Source: Bacteroidia bacterium (lineage in GTDB: Bacteria > Bacteroidota > Bacteroidia > B-17B0 > Aurantibacillaceae). Taken from it: 64,000 nt of DNA. The translations under genes were made by a program, and so were the position numbers. Below are positions 1-8,162 of this stretch, piece by piece (the first letter of the stretch is position 1; each line of letters opens with the position of its first letter). The stretch covers positions 1-64,000 of the forward strand of contig JAEUTN010000016.1 of assembly GCA_016787895.1 (NCBI GenBank), written 5' to 3'. The notes below the pieces were generated by a model, which did no database searches, was not told the DNA's origin, and worked only from the letters and a program-made list of their open reading frames with translations.

Positions 1-885
1 CAAAACACCAGTTTTTTAGCGGGCAATGTGGGCATGGGCGGTACTTACACTTTAATGGTAATGGATGCTTTTGGCTGCAGGGGTTACACCACTGCGCCGG
101 TGATTGTTGATCCTGAACCCACCGGACAAATTACAGGTCAGTTAAGTGGTTGTGTTCCCTTTTGTTCAACTTACGCTTTACAATCCAATGAAGGCAATGT
201 GATCAACAGCATCTGGACTTTTAACAATCAAAGTGTGAACAGTTCAACGGTGAGTTATTGTTTTAATACTCCCGGTAACTTTGAACTCAAAGGCAGTTTT
301 GAGGATGATAAAACCTGCAGGGGAACCATTACACAAATGGTAGAGGTGTTTCCTTTGCCGGTGGCCGACTTTGTTTACAGTCCGGCTAAACCCATAGAAA
401 ATCAGGACCTGGTGGTGTTTACCAATACCAGCCTAGGTGAGAACCAAAACAAATGGCACTGGGCCATTAACGATGGCAAAAACACCAACAGTTTCAGTGA
501 AAACACCTCTTGCTTTTTTGAAGATGCCGGAAATTACGCGGTAGCGTTTTTGGTGAGAAATTCCTGGGGCTGCTGGGACACCATAGTAAAAAGCATAGAA
601 GTGGCCGTTGATTTTAATGTATACATCCCCAATGCCTTTACACCAAACGAAGATGGTTTGAACGATGTGTTTTTCCCGGTGATGCGCGGAGTAAAACGTT
701 ACGAGTTGCAGATTTTTAACCGCTGGGGGGAAATGATTTTCAGCAGCAGTGACCCGCAACGCAATTGGGACGGCACTATACAAGGCGAGCCCTGTCCGGA
801 AGGGGTTTACAATTACAAATTAAATGTATTGAACAACAAAGGCCAGGAGAACAATTACAATGGTGTGATTACTTTGTATCGGTAA
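1..885 (+). CDS. C-terminal part of a T9SS type-B (gliding-associated) adhesin
   Basis: The reading frame is open from the first base, so this is the 3' end of a longer gene whose start lies outside the window. The visible protein ends in a Cys-rich module with the motif CVPFC, a PKD-like domain (PVADF to about residue 195) and a gliding-motility-associated C-terminal domain with the hallmark VYIPNAFTPNEDGLNDVF, then IFNRWGE and WDG. In known families this last domain is the type-B signal for export by the type IX system. The same three-part tail closes the gene at 14734-19203. The protein is expected on the cell surface; ligand and full length cannot be judged. Confidence 0.9.
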   Translation, partial: QNTSFLAGNVGMGGTYTLMVMDAFGCRGYTTAPVIVDPEPTGQITGQLSGCVPFCSTYALQSNEGNVINSIWTFNNQSVNSSTVSYCFNTPGNFELKGSFEDDKTCRGTITQMVEVFPLPVADFVYSPAKPIENQDLVVFTNTSLGENQNKWHWAINDGKNTNSFSENTSCFFEDAGNYAVAFLVRNSWGCWDTIVKSIEVAVDFNVYIPNAFTPNEDGLNDVFFPVMRGVKRYELQIFNRWGEMIFSSSDPQRNWDGTIQGEPCPEGVYNYKLNVLNNKGQENNYNGVITLYR

Positions 886-954
886 GTTATACCGAATTCT
901 GTGAAGATTGTACTCGGCAATTACAGTTAGTCCCTCGGAATTAAACCACTCAGG

Positions 955-1042
955 CACTCAGCTCACTAAGGTTCACTAAGAATTTTTCTGTGTAACTCCC
1001 TGCCCGTTCGGTCAGTCGGGCCTGCCCGCTTGGTCAGGCGGG
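955..1042. repeat. Intergenic repeat block with two tandem 22-bp palindromic units
   Basis: Bases 999-1020 and 1021-1042 are tandem 22-bp copies differing at three positions. Each can form a hairpin (CCCG or CCCGC against CGGG or GCGGG). Just upstream, CACTCAGCTCACTAAG (955-970) recurs inverted with one mismatch at 19291-19306. A relative of the palindrome (CCCGCCTG..AAGC..CGGG) follows it there. The block belongs to a dispersed repeat family. No coding is seen in 886-1116. Confidence 0.6.
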
Positions 1043-1116
1043 TGTGCAAAACTCTGTGGACGCTGTGGTAAAAAGTGGGCCGTCATAAAGAAGAAGATTG
1101 ACTTTACTGCACAACT

Positions 1117-1722
1117 TTATTTGATCTCCAGATTCAAAAAAGGTTTTCCATTGATTTCCCCTTCCAGAACGTCCCCAATCTTTACGGGCCCAACGCCTTC
1201 AGGGGTTCCGGTATAAATAAGGTCGCCAACTTTTAAACTCACAAACTGAGAAACGTAAGCAATAATTTTATCGAAAGAAAAAATTAGGTCTTTAGAGTTG
1301 CCCTGTTGTTTGTAAGCTCCGTTAATTTTTAAACCGAAGGAAATGTTGTTGAGATCGAGCTGTGATTTTGGAGCAAAATTCCCAATGGGCGCGCTGTTGT
1401 CAAAGGCCTTGGCTTTTTCCCAGGGCAGGCCTTTTTGTTTGCACTGCTCCTGTAGGTCGCGGGCCGTAAAATCAATACCCAAACCTATCTCCTCATAATA
1501 CTTGTGCGCAAACTCCTCCTGAATGTGTTTTCCCGCCTTGCTGATCTTAAGTACCAATTCAATTTCGTGGTGCATGTCCTTACTGAAATCCGGCAAATAA
1601 AACTCCTTTTCCTTCAACAAAGCCGTATCGGGTTTCATAAAAAAAACAGGTTCCGTAGGCAATTCGTTTTTCAGTTCTTTGGCGTGCGCGGCGTAGTTTC
1701 TGCCTATACAAATGATCTTCAT
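1117..1722 (-). CDS. Fumarylacetoacetate hydrolase (FAH) family protein
   Basis: A 201-residue protein matching the compact FAH family, which cleaves or tautomerises 2-oxo acids such as acylpyruvates. Visible signatures are FMKPDTAL (about 28-35), the metal ligands E53 and E55 in HHEIELVL, GIDFTARDLQ with D84, and YTGTPEGVGPV near the C-terminus. The start ATG at 1722 begins at the conserved MKIICIGRNYA. A near-match to the -7 box (TATATTTA on the minus strand, 1739-1746) lies 16 bases upstream. It is divergent from lhgO. The exact substrate cannot be read from sequence. Confidence 0.88.
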   Translation of the reverse strand: MKIICIGRNYAAHAKELKNELPTEPVFFMKPDTALLKEKEFYLPDFSKDMHHEIELVLKISKAGKHIQEEFAHKYYEEIGLGIDFTARDLQEQCKQKGLPWEKAKAFDNSAPIGNFAPKSQLDLNNISFGLKINGAYKQQGNSKDLIFSFDKIIAYVSQFVSLKVGDLIYTGTPEGVGPVKIGDVLEGEINGKPFLNLEIK

Positions 1723-1770
1723 GGGGCTGGTTTGGGTGTAAATATAAAGGAAAAAATTGCCCCAAATTGC

Positions 1771-1778
1771 TAACTTTG
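1771..1778 (+). promoter_or_regulatory. Bacteroidota -7 promoter box (TAACTTTG)
   Basis: Exact match to TAnnTTTG, 15 bases before the ATG at 1794. No good -33 TTG is present at 17-23 bases spacing. Confidence 0.5.
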
Positions 1779-1793
1779 GGACTTCATTTTTAT

Positions 1794-3005
1794 ATGGAAG
1801 AACAATTCGACATCATCATCGTAGGCGGGGGCATTGTTGGCCTGGCCACAGCGTATAAACTCTGCACGCAACATCCCGATAAACGCCTTCTGGTTTTGGA
1901 GAAAGAAAAAGAGGTGGCACAGCACCAAACCTCGCACAACAGCGGTGTAATACACAGCGGCATTTATTACAAACCCGGCTCTTACAAAGCCAAAAACTGC
2001 GTGAGTGGTCGCCGTGAATTGGTGGAGTTTGCCAAAACCCATAAAATCGCGCATGACATTTGTGGCAAATTAATCGTGGCCACTGAAGAAAGTGAACTGG
2101 CGCACATGAACAAGGTGTACCAAAACGGGTTGGCCAACGGGGTTGAGGACATGGAACTCATCGACAGCAAACGCATCAAAGAAATTGAACCTTATTGCGA
2201 AGGCATTGCGGGCATTCGCGTGGGCTGCACCGGTATTATTGATTACGGAGACGTGGCCCGAAAATACGTGGAGCTTATTCACGCTGCCGGCAGCAAGGTG
2301 CTCACCTCACAGGAAGTAAAAGGCTTTGAACGCGGTGAATCGGGAACTAAAGTCATTACACAAAAGTCAAGCTTTTTTGGAAAACACATTATTACCACCT
2401 CCGGCTTACAAGCCGACCGCATGGCCAAAAAAGAAGGACAAAAAACCGACGCGGCCATTATCGGGTTCAGAGGAGATTATTACGACCTCACCGAAAAAGG
2501 TTTGAAAAAAGTCAAGCACCTGATTTATCCGGTGCCCAATCCTAAATTTCCATTTTTAGGGGTGCACTTCACCCGCATGATCAAAGGGGGCACCGAGTGC
2601 GGACCCAATGCCGTGTTTGTGTTTGACAGGGAAGGCTACAGCAAAACCGCCTTTAGCATGAAGGATACTTTGGAAGCCTTTGGATTTGCAGGCACCTGGA
2701 AATTTTTTGGCAAACACTGGCGCTTTGGTTTGGATGAATACCGGGGCGCGTTCAGCAAGGCCTATTTTTTAAAACGCCTTCAAAAATTAATTCCTTCTTT
2801 GGAAATGGACGACATCGTTTCGAGCCGCTGCGGCATCAGAGCCATGGCTTTGGGTCCGGAAGGTGAGATGCTGGACGATTTTAAAATTGAAAAACACGGC
2901 AATGCCATGCACGTGATCAATAGCCCGAGTCCGGCTGCTACAGCCAGTTTGGCGTATGGCAATGAGATTGCAGTGATGGCCGGCGAATACTTTAAGCTGA
3001 AATAA
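1794..3005 (+). CDS. lhgO: L-2-hydroxyglutarate oxidase (LhgO/YgaF family)
   Basis: An FAD-dependent oxidoreductase of 403 residues that oxidises L-2-hydroxyglutarate to 2-oxoglutarate. The N-terminus has the dinucleotide-binding motif GGGIVG (11-16). It is followed by the family motif HNSGVIHSGIYY, where the covalent or near-flavin region lies in this DAO superfamily. The ATG at 1794 is preferred over an upstream in-frame start at 1767, because the flavin fold begins at once and the -7 box at 1771-1778 would otherwise lie inside the gene. It is followed by dapA after 35 bases and may be co-transcribed. Confidence 0.9.
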   Translation: MEEQFDIIIVGGGIVGLATAYKLCTQHPDKRLLVLEKEKEVAQHQTSHNSGVIHSGIYYKPGSYKAKNCVSGRRELVEFAKTHKIAHDICGKLIVATEESELAHMNKVYQNGLANGVEDMELIDSKRIKEIEPYCEGIAGIRVGCTGIIDYGDVARKYVELIHAAGSKVLTSQEVKGFERGESGTKVITQKSSFFGKHIITTSGLQADRMAKKEGQKTDAAIIGFRGDYYDLTEKGLKKVKHLIYPVPNPKFPFLGVHFTRMIKGGTECGPNAVFVFDREGYSKTAFSMKDTLEAFGFAGTWKFFGKHWRFGLDEYRGAFSKAYFLKRLQKLIPSLEMDDIVSSRCGIRAMALGPEGEMLDDFKIEKHGNAMHVINSPSPAATASLAYGNEIAVMAGEYFKLK

Positions 3006-3040
3006 TACAGGATATAATTTATACATTAGCATAAACGATC

Positions 3041-3928
3041 ATGAGCAATAAAAATTTAAGAGGAACCGGAGTGGCGATTGTTACCCCTTTTACCAAAAAA
3101 GGAGAAGTGGACAGCAAAGGCCTGAGCCATGTGGTAAAACACCTGCACAACGGTGGCGTGGAATACATTGTGGTGTTGGGTACCACCGGCGAAAGTGTAA
3201 CACTTAGCAAAGAGGAAAAAAAGCAGGTGATAGAAACCGTGATCAAAGCCAATGCCAATAAATTACCTCTGGTGCTGGGCATAGGCGGCAATAACACGCA
3301 GGAAGTTGTAGATACCATAAAACATACAGACCTGAAACACTTCGAAGCCATCCTCTCTGTTGCCCCTTATTACAACAAACCCAACCAGGAAGGGTATTTT
3401 CAGCATTACAAGGCGGTTTCAGCCGCTACTAAAAAAGACATTATTCTTTACAATGTACCGGGACGCACCGGCAGCAACGTGACCTGGGAAACACAGGTGC
3501 GCATTGCCAAAGCCTTCAAAAACATTGTGGCCACCAAAGAAGCCAGCGGCAACATGGAACAGATCATGAAAGTGATCAAAAACAAACCAAAAGATTTTAT
3601 GGTGATCAGTGGCGATGATAACCTCACCCTGCCGGTGATTGCAGCCGGAGGAGACGGCGTGATATCCGTAGTGGCCAATGCGTTTCCGAAAGAATACAGC
3701 GAGATGGTGCGTTTGTGTTTAAAACACAAATTTGACAAAGCCCAAAAACTGCATTATTCCCTGATTGACATCACCGATCAATTGTTCGCTGATGGTAATC
3801 CCGGTGGTATTAAGTACGCTTTGAGTTTACTGAAGAAATGCGAAGCCCACGTTCGCCTGCCTTTGTGCGAACCCAACGATAAAGTAAAAGAACAATTGGC
3901 CCAATTGATTAAAAATTACCGCTCATGA
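3041..3928 (+). CDS. dapA: 4-hydroxy-tetrahydrodipicolinate synthase
   Basis: A 295-residue class I aldolase that condenses pyruvate with aspartate semialdehyde in lysine and diaminopimelate synthesis. Visible residues are GTTGES (47-52), catalytic Tyr137 in YNVPGRTG with Arg142, and the Schiff-base Lys166 in ATKEASGN. Length and motifs are standard for the family. The last four bases (ATGA) overlap the start of the phosphoribosyltransferase gene, so the two are probably translationally coupled. Confidence 0.96.
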   Translation: MSNKNLRGTGVAIVTPFTKKGEVDSKGLSHVVKHLHNGGVEYIVVLGTTGESVTLSKEEKKQVIETVIKANANKLPLVLGIGGNNTQEVVDTIKHTDLKHFEAILSVAPYYNKPNQEGYFQHYKAVSAATKKDIILYNVPGRTGSNVTWETQVRIAKAFKNIVATKEASGNMEQIMKVIKNKPKDFMVISGDDNLTLPVIAAGGDGVISVVANAFPKEYSEMVRLCLKHKFDKAQKLHYSLIDITDQLFADGNPGGIKYALSLLKKCEAHVRLPLCEPNDKVKEQLAQLIKNYRS

Positions 3929-4428
3929 GCAAGGTGAAAATACTCAGCACTCAGCAAATCCGTCAGAAACTGAACCGTTTGGCCTATGAAGTGTATGAGA
4001 ACAACTTCTCTGAAAAAGAACTTTTTATTGTGGGCATCGACGGCAATGGCTACAAAATTGCTCAAAATCTGATGAGTTTGTTGGGCAGTATTTCCTCCTT
4101 AAAATTAAAATTGGGCAAAATCAGTATCAATAAGGACGAGCCCTGGAACGGAGAACCGGTAATCGATTTCGAAGAAAAAGATTACGTAAAAAAATGCGTG
4201 GTGCTGGTTGACGATGTGTTGAACAGCGGCAAAACCATGATGTACGCCGTGAAGTTGTTTTTGGATAAACCGGTGAAAAAAATCAACACCCTGGTGCTGG
4301 TTGACCGCAGCCACAGCCGCTTTCCGGTGAAAGCCGATTTTGTGGGTTTAAGTTTAAGCACCAGTTTGCAGGAACACATTGAGGCTGATTTTTCAAAGAA
4401 AAACAAAGAAGTGGTTTACCTCAGCTGA
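3925..4428 (+). CDS. Phosphoribosyltransferase family protein (PyrR/HPRT type)
   Basis: A 167-residue type I phosphoribosyltransferase. The PRPP-binding loop is visible as VVLVDDVLNSGKTMMYA (about 92-108). GIDGNGYKIA near residue 37 fits the PPi-binding loop. In Bacteroidota such proteins are often annotated PyrR or hypoxanthine transferase, but specificity is not clear here. It overlaps dapA by 4 bp and is followed after 2 bases by the SpoIIE phosphatase gene. Confidence 0.85.
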   Translation: MSKVKILSTQQIRQKLNRLAYEVYENNFSEKELFIVGIDGNGYKIAQNLMSLLGSISSLKLKLGKISINKDEPWNGEPVIDFEEKDYVKKCVVLVDDVLNSGKTMMYAVKLFLDKPVKKINTLVLVDRSHSRFPVKADFVGLSLSTSLQEHIEADFSKKNKEVVYLS

Positions 4429-4430
4429 AC

Positions 4431-5666
4431 GTGAACGCCGGCAGCAAAATAAACAAACGCAAGCAGCAACAGGATCTTAAACTGAATGCCTTGCTGGAGG
4501 TCACCAAGGCCATCAACAACAACGTCACCACCTCACAATTACTCGATCTGTATCAGGACATACTCGAAAACCGTTTAGGTGTGGGTAAATTGGTGCTGTT
4601 CAGCTACGACACCTCCTGGAACTGCATTTTAAAATACGGCATTGGAGAGGATTTTAATCACATCAATTTTGAAGAAGACCTGCTGGAGATACACGAAATC
4701 AAAACCATAGGCTTTGACAAGGGTGAGTTGAGCAAAAGCTTTGAGATTGTGATTCCTGTTTTTCATAAGGACACGCCTCTGGCCTTTGTGTTGCTGGGCG
4801 ATGTGAATCAGGAAAAACTGGAACTCAGCGCGGCCATCAAACATTTGCCCTATGTGCAAACCCTCACCAACGTGATTGTGGTATCGATTGAAAACAAAAA
4901 ACTGCACAAAGAAAACATACAAAGGGCTAAAATAACCAAGGAGCTGGAACTGGCACAGGACATGCAAAAAATGCTGTTCCCGAAAGAATTGCCTGACACT
5001 GAAGCCCTGCAGGTATCGGCACTTTATCTCCCGCATCAGCAGGTGGGTGGAGACTATTACGACTTTTTACGCATCAACAACCACGAGTTTATTTTCTGTA
5101 TCGCCGATGTGAGTGGCAAAGGAGTAGCCGCGGCCCTGCTGATGAGTAACATTCAGGCCACCTTGCACAGTTTAACCAATTACACACATAACCTAAAGGA
5201 CATCATCTTTGAACTGAACAAAAGGGTTATTGCCAACACCAAAAACGAAAAATTTGTTTCCATATTTCTGGCGAAACTGAATACCAAAAGTCAGCAACTC
5301 AGTTACATCAATGCGGGCCACAACCCTCCCCTGCTCTTCCACGAAAATAAGTTTATGGAGCTCACCAAAGGCAGCACCATTATTGGCATCGACGAAAACT
5401 TAAGAGACGTGGAAGTGGATATTTTTAATTACACCTCTGAGTTTACCTTACTCTGCTACACCGATGGATTAACGGACACCTCGAACCTCAACGACGAAAA
5501 CATTAGTCCCGAAATGCTGAAGGAAGTGATGGTACAACACGCCCAATCCAAACCGGAAGAGCTGAATCTCGCGCTGCTTAATTTTGCAATTGAATTTAAG
5601 GGCGACATAGAATTTCCGGATGACATTGCCATCTTTAGTTTGAGGGTAGCCGATCTTAATTTTTAA
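4431..5666 (+). CDS. GAF-like plus SpoIIE (PP2C-type) serine/threonine phosphatase
   Basis: A 411-residue cytosolic protein. The N-terminal region (about 15-150) looks like a degenerate GAF domain, followed by a helical linker and a SpoIIE/PP2C catalytic domain from about 170. Metal-site motifs are GGDYYDF (206-212), DVSGKG (226-231) and CYTDGLTD near the C-terminus. Such RsbU-like phosphatases dephosphorylate STAS antagonists; a STAS protein is encoded at 59373-59720. The start is GTG at 4431, two bases after the upstream stop. The 3' end overlaps the convergent O-antigen ligase gene by 11 bp. Confidence 0.9.
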   Translation: MNAGSKINKRKQQQDLKLNALLEVTKAINNNVTTSQLLDLYQDILENRLGVGKLVLFSYDTSWNCILKYGIGEDFNHINFEEDLLEIHEIKTIGFDKGELSKSFEIVIPVFHKDTPLAFVLLGDVNQEKLELSAAIKHLPYVQTLTNVIVVSIENKKLHKENIQRAKITKELELAQDMQKMLFPKELPDTEALQVSALYLPHQQVGGDYYDFLRINNHEFIFCIADVSGKGVAAALLMSNIQATLHSLTNYTHNLKDIIFELNKRVIANTKNEKFVSIFLAKLNTKSQQLSYINAGHNPPLLFHENKFMELTKGSTIIGIDENLRDVEVDIFNYTSEFTLLCYTDGLTDTSNLNDENISPEMLKEVMVQHAQSKPEELNLALLNFAIEFKGDIEFPDDIAIFSLRVADLNF

Positions 5667-7122
5667 GCGCCTTTCCCTTCTTATTGTAATACAAATCAAA
5701 ACACACCAGCCCGGCCAGGAAGGCCCAAAAGGGCAAGGACAATTTATCGGTGTCAAGGAAATTATTAAAAAACCCGTGCGTGATGTAAGTTACCAAACCT
5801 AAAAATAAACCCAGGCAAAGCAAGCGGTCTTCTTTTTCGGTAAGGGAATAATACAAACGGTAGCCCAGTGCGCAGAGGTACACAAACAAGATCACCACAA
5901 TTAATAATCCCGGCACCCCTTGTTCGGCCAAAGGACCAAGGTATTCGCTGTGGGCATTGCCATTGGTACCGAAATTGGTGCTGATAATGGTAAGTTCTCG
6001 GCTCAATTGATATGGCGCATATTTAAACATATACGTGCCGGGTCCCCAACCCATCACCGGTTTGTCTTCCCACATCCTCAGGGCACAACTCCAGCGGTTC
6101 AGGCGTTCGAGATTAGAAGCATCGGTAGAAATGTTGGACACCGAGGCGATGTTTTTTTCAAAACTGCCTTCCGAGTCGGTGGTGTTCCGGCTGAGCGTCA
6201 ACATAATTTCTGTTTGAAACAAAGCGAACAAACTGCCGCCTATAGCTCCAATCAGAAACAGCGTTCTGAAACGGATCTTGAGCCATAAGGTGCCAAACAC
6301 CATGAGGGCCACCGCTAAACTCAGCCATCCGGCCCGGGCATACGACACGATGGTGGCAAAAATAAACAACATAAAAAAGGACAAAGCCAGCAATCGCAGG
6401 GATTTGTTCACTGATTTCATCAACACAATAGTGAGCAACACCGGAATAAACATGGCCAATGCCGCGCCATAAGCCGTATGGTCGTTGTAAAACGGCGACA
6501 CCACCCAATCGGCCGCTTTGTGATTAAAATTATAAGCCAGGTGACGAATGCTGGTGTAAAGCACCACCACACTCATGGCCGAGGCATAGGCCATTACAAA
6601 ACGAATGATGTTTTGTTTGTTTTGAAACAGGTGTGGAATAATGATGTAACAACTGAACACAAACCACAAACGCGAAATGAGGTATTTTACCGACACTACT
6701 ACGTCGGTACTGCTCAAGGTTGTTACCAACATCCAGAGTAATTGAAGCACGATGATTTGCGTGATACGGTGGCTTAAAAACCGTTTGTCGGAGATGCCCT
6801 TACTCAACTGATTGATCAGATACATGAGCATAATATCGGCCATCACCGGCTCGGTGGGAATGCTCAGATCGGGACCCTGAGAAAGGCCCATTTCTTTGAG
6901 ACTGATAGCAAGGGGCGTTGCAAAAGCCAGAAAAAACACCAGCTGCTGCAGGTGAAACACCGCGGCGTAAAGAATAAAAAAAGCAACAGGCAGCAGGTTG
7001 TAAGGATAAAAATAATCCTTTTTGTACACCATGATGTACACATTGCCAAGCGCGAAAAGCAAACCCAATAACAAGGCAAAATTGGCCCAACAAAATTGTC
7101 TTATCTTTTGAATCGCCTCCAT
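5656..7122 (-). CDS. O-antigen ligase / Wzy-type polymerase family protein
   Basis: A 488-residue polytopic membrane protein with about 10-12 hydrophobic segments. Its large periplasmic loop carries the WaaL/Wzy family signature (MGWGPGTYMFKYAPY and NAHSEYLGPLAEQGVPG). It probably ligates or polymerises a surface polysaccharide at the outer face of the inner membrane. It is last in a minus-strand operon after the flippase and chain-length genes, 39 bases downstream of the latter. Ligase and polymerase cannot be told apart by sequence alone. Confidence 0.88.
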   Translation of the reverse strand: MEAIQKIRQFCWANFALLLGLLFALGNVYIMVYKKDYFYPYNLLPVAFFILYAAVFHLQQLVFFLAFATPLAISLKEMGLSQGPDLSIPTEPVMADIMLMYLINQLSKGISDKRFLSHRITQIIVLQLLWMLVTTLSSTDVVVSVKYLISRLWFVFSCYIIIPHLFQNKQNIIRFVMAYASAMSVVVLYTSIRHLAYNFNHKAADWVVSPFYNDHTAYGAALAMFIPVLLTIVLMKSVNKSLRLLALSFFMLFIFATIVSYARAGWLSLAVALMVFGTLWLKIRFRTLFLIGAIGGSLFALFQTEIMLTLSRNTTDSEGSFEKNIASVSNISTDASNLERLNRWSCALRMWEDKPVMGWGPGTYMFKYAPYQLSRELTIISTNFGTNGNAHSEYLGPLAEQGVPGLLIVVILFVYLCALGYRLYYSLTEKEDRLLCLGLFLGLVTYITHGFFNNFLDTDKLSLPFWAFLAGLVCFDLYYNKKGKALKN

Positions 7123-7161
7123 TTGGCAAACAGGCCTGGCCTGCGGGAATGGGAATTAAAA

Positions 7162-8157
7162 TTAAACCAGCTTTTCGGATTTCAATTTATCCTTGATGAG
7201 CAGGGCAAACAAAGCAATAAGGTTGCAGGCCACCAGTGAAATCAACACAATAATCATGCGTTTGGGTTTGGCTTTGTACTCGTTAGGCAGGGCTTTTTCC
7301 ACCACAAAACGCGAGGGCAGAAAGGTGTTGTAGTTCACCAAAGCCTCATCGTATTTCATTTTAATATCCGGGTACTTGGCACCGTATTTATCCAGGTTGT
7401 CTTTAATGTTTTGGTAAGCCCCCCCGTATTTTTTAAGGGTATCGAGTTTGGCTTCCAAACGTTTCATGGCAGGGCCGTCGTTTTTTTCCAAAGCTTTGGC
7501 GTAGCTTTTTGAATAGGCTTTCACCTGCTCCTTGTAATGCAACACACCAAGGTTTCTGAGGGTTTGCAAGCTGTCCTCCAACTCTTTCATGCGCAGCAGG
7601 GTGTTGTTGTATTCTTCCTCCACAATACCAAGCACTTTGGCTGCCACGGCTTTGGTCATGTCTCTGCGAATGGTATCACAAAAATCGCTGATGGCATTGG
7701 CCACCTGAGCCGCCCCGTTGGCCGTGTAATCGTGTACTTCCACCTTTACGCTGTTGAATTCGGTGCGTTTGATTTTCACCTGGTCTTCCCATTTTAATCT
7801 CAGGTAATGGTAAGAAAAGGTGGTGTCTTTGATCTTCCAGCGTTTCCAGAGGTTTAGATGATCTGCTACCTTGATCTTTAAGGCATCTGAAGTAAGCAAT
7901 TGTATGAGTTTTTCGCAATCGTCCTCATCCCCTATTTGCATGTAATCTTCCTGGTTACCGGCATTGGCTTCAATTACAAGTTTGGAAACCGAAAACTGCC
8001 TGGCCGCAAATAAGATGGCGGTTGATTTGTATTGTTTTGGCATCAACAGGGTTACTACACTTGTGAGCACTACACTCACTACCGACACCCACAAAAACGT
8101 TTTTTTCCATTTCACGATTTTCCTGATCACTTCTGTTCCTGAAATATTCTCTACCAT
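7162..8157 (-). CDS. Wzz/GNVR-type polysaccharide chain-length determinant
   Basis: A 331-residue protein with one transmembrane helix near each end (about 18-40 and 300-325), flanking a long helical, periplasmic coiled-coil region. This is the classic topology of polysaccharide co-polymerases. The C-terminal PKRMIIVLISLVA matches the Pro-rich second membrane segment of the family. No C-terminal tyrosine kinase domain is present. It lies between the flippase (4-base gap) and the ligase or polymerase, which supports a role in controlling chain length. Confidence 0.85.
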   Translation of the reverse strand: MVENISGTEVIRKIVKWKKTFLWVSVVSVVLTSVVTLLMPKQYKSTAILFAARQFSVSKLVIEANAGNQEDYMQIGDEDDCEKLIQLLTSDALKIKVADHLNLWKRWKIKDTTFSYHYLRLKWEDQVKIKRTEFNSVKVEVHDYTANGAAQVANAISDFCDTIRRDMTKAVAAKVLGIVEEEYNNTLLRMKELEDSLQTLRNLGVLHYKEQVKAYSKSYAKALEKNDGPAMKRLEAKLDTLKKYGGAYQNIKDNLDKYGAKYPDIKMKYDEALVNYNTFLPSRFVVEKALPNEYKAKPKRMIIVLISLVACNLIALFALLIKDKLKSEKLV

Positions 8158-8162
8158 ATTGA

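Noticed and set aside
433..783. A 116-codon frame on the minus strand inside the first adhesin
   Set aside because: It is antisense to a clear T9SS sorting region and has no family features.
999..1042. Tandem 22-bp repeats as a CRISPR array
   Set aside because: Only two adjoining imperfect copies, with no spacers and no cas genes nearby.
1757..1778. A TTG spaced 11 bases from the -7 box before lhgO, also seen at 9769 and 60254
   Set aside because: The known spacing is about 17-23 bases; in AT-rich DNA three coincidences are not surprising.
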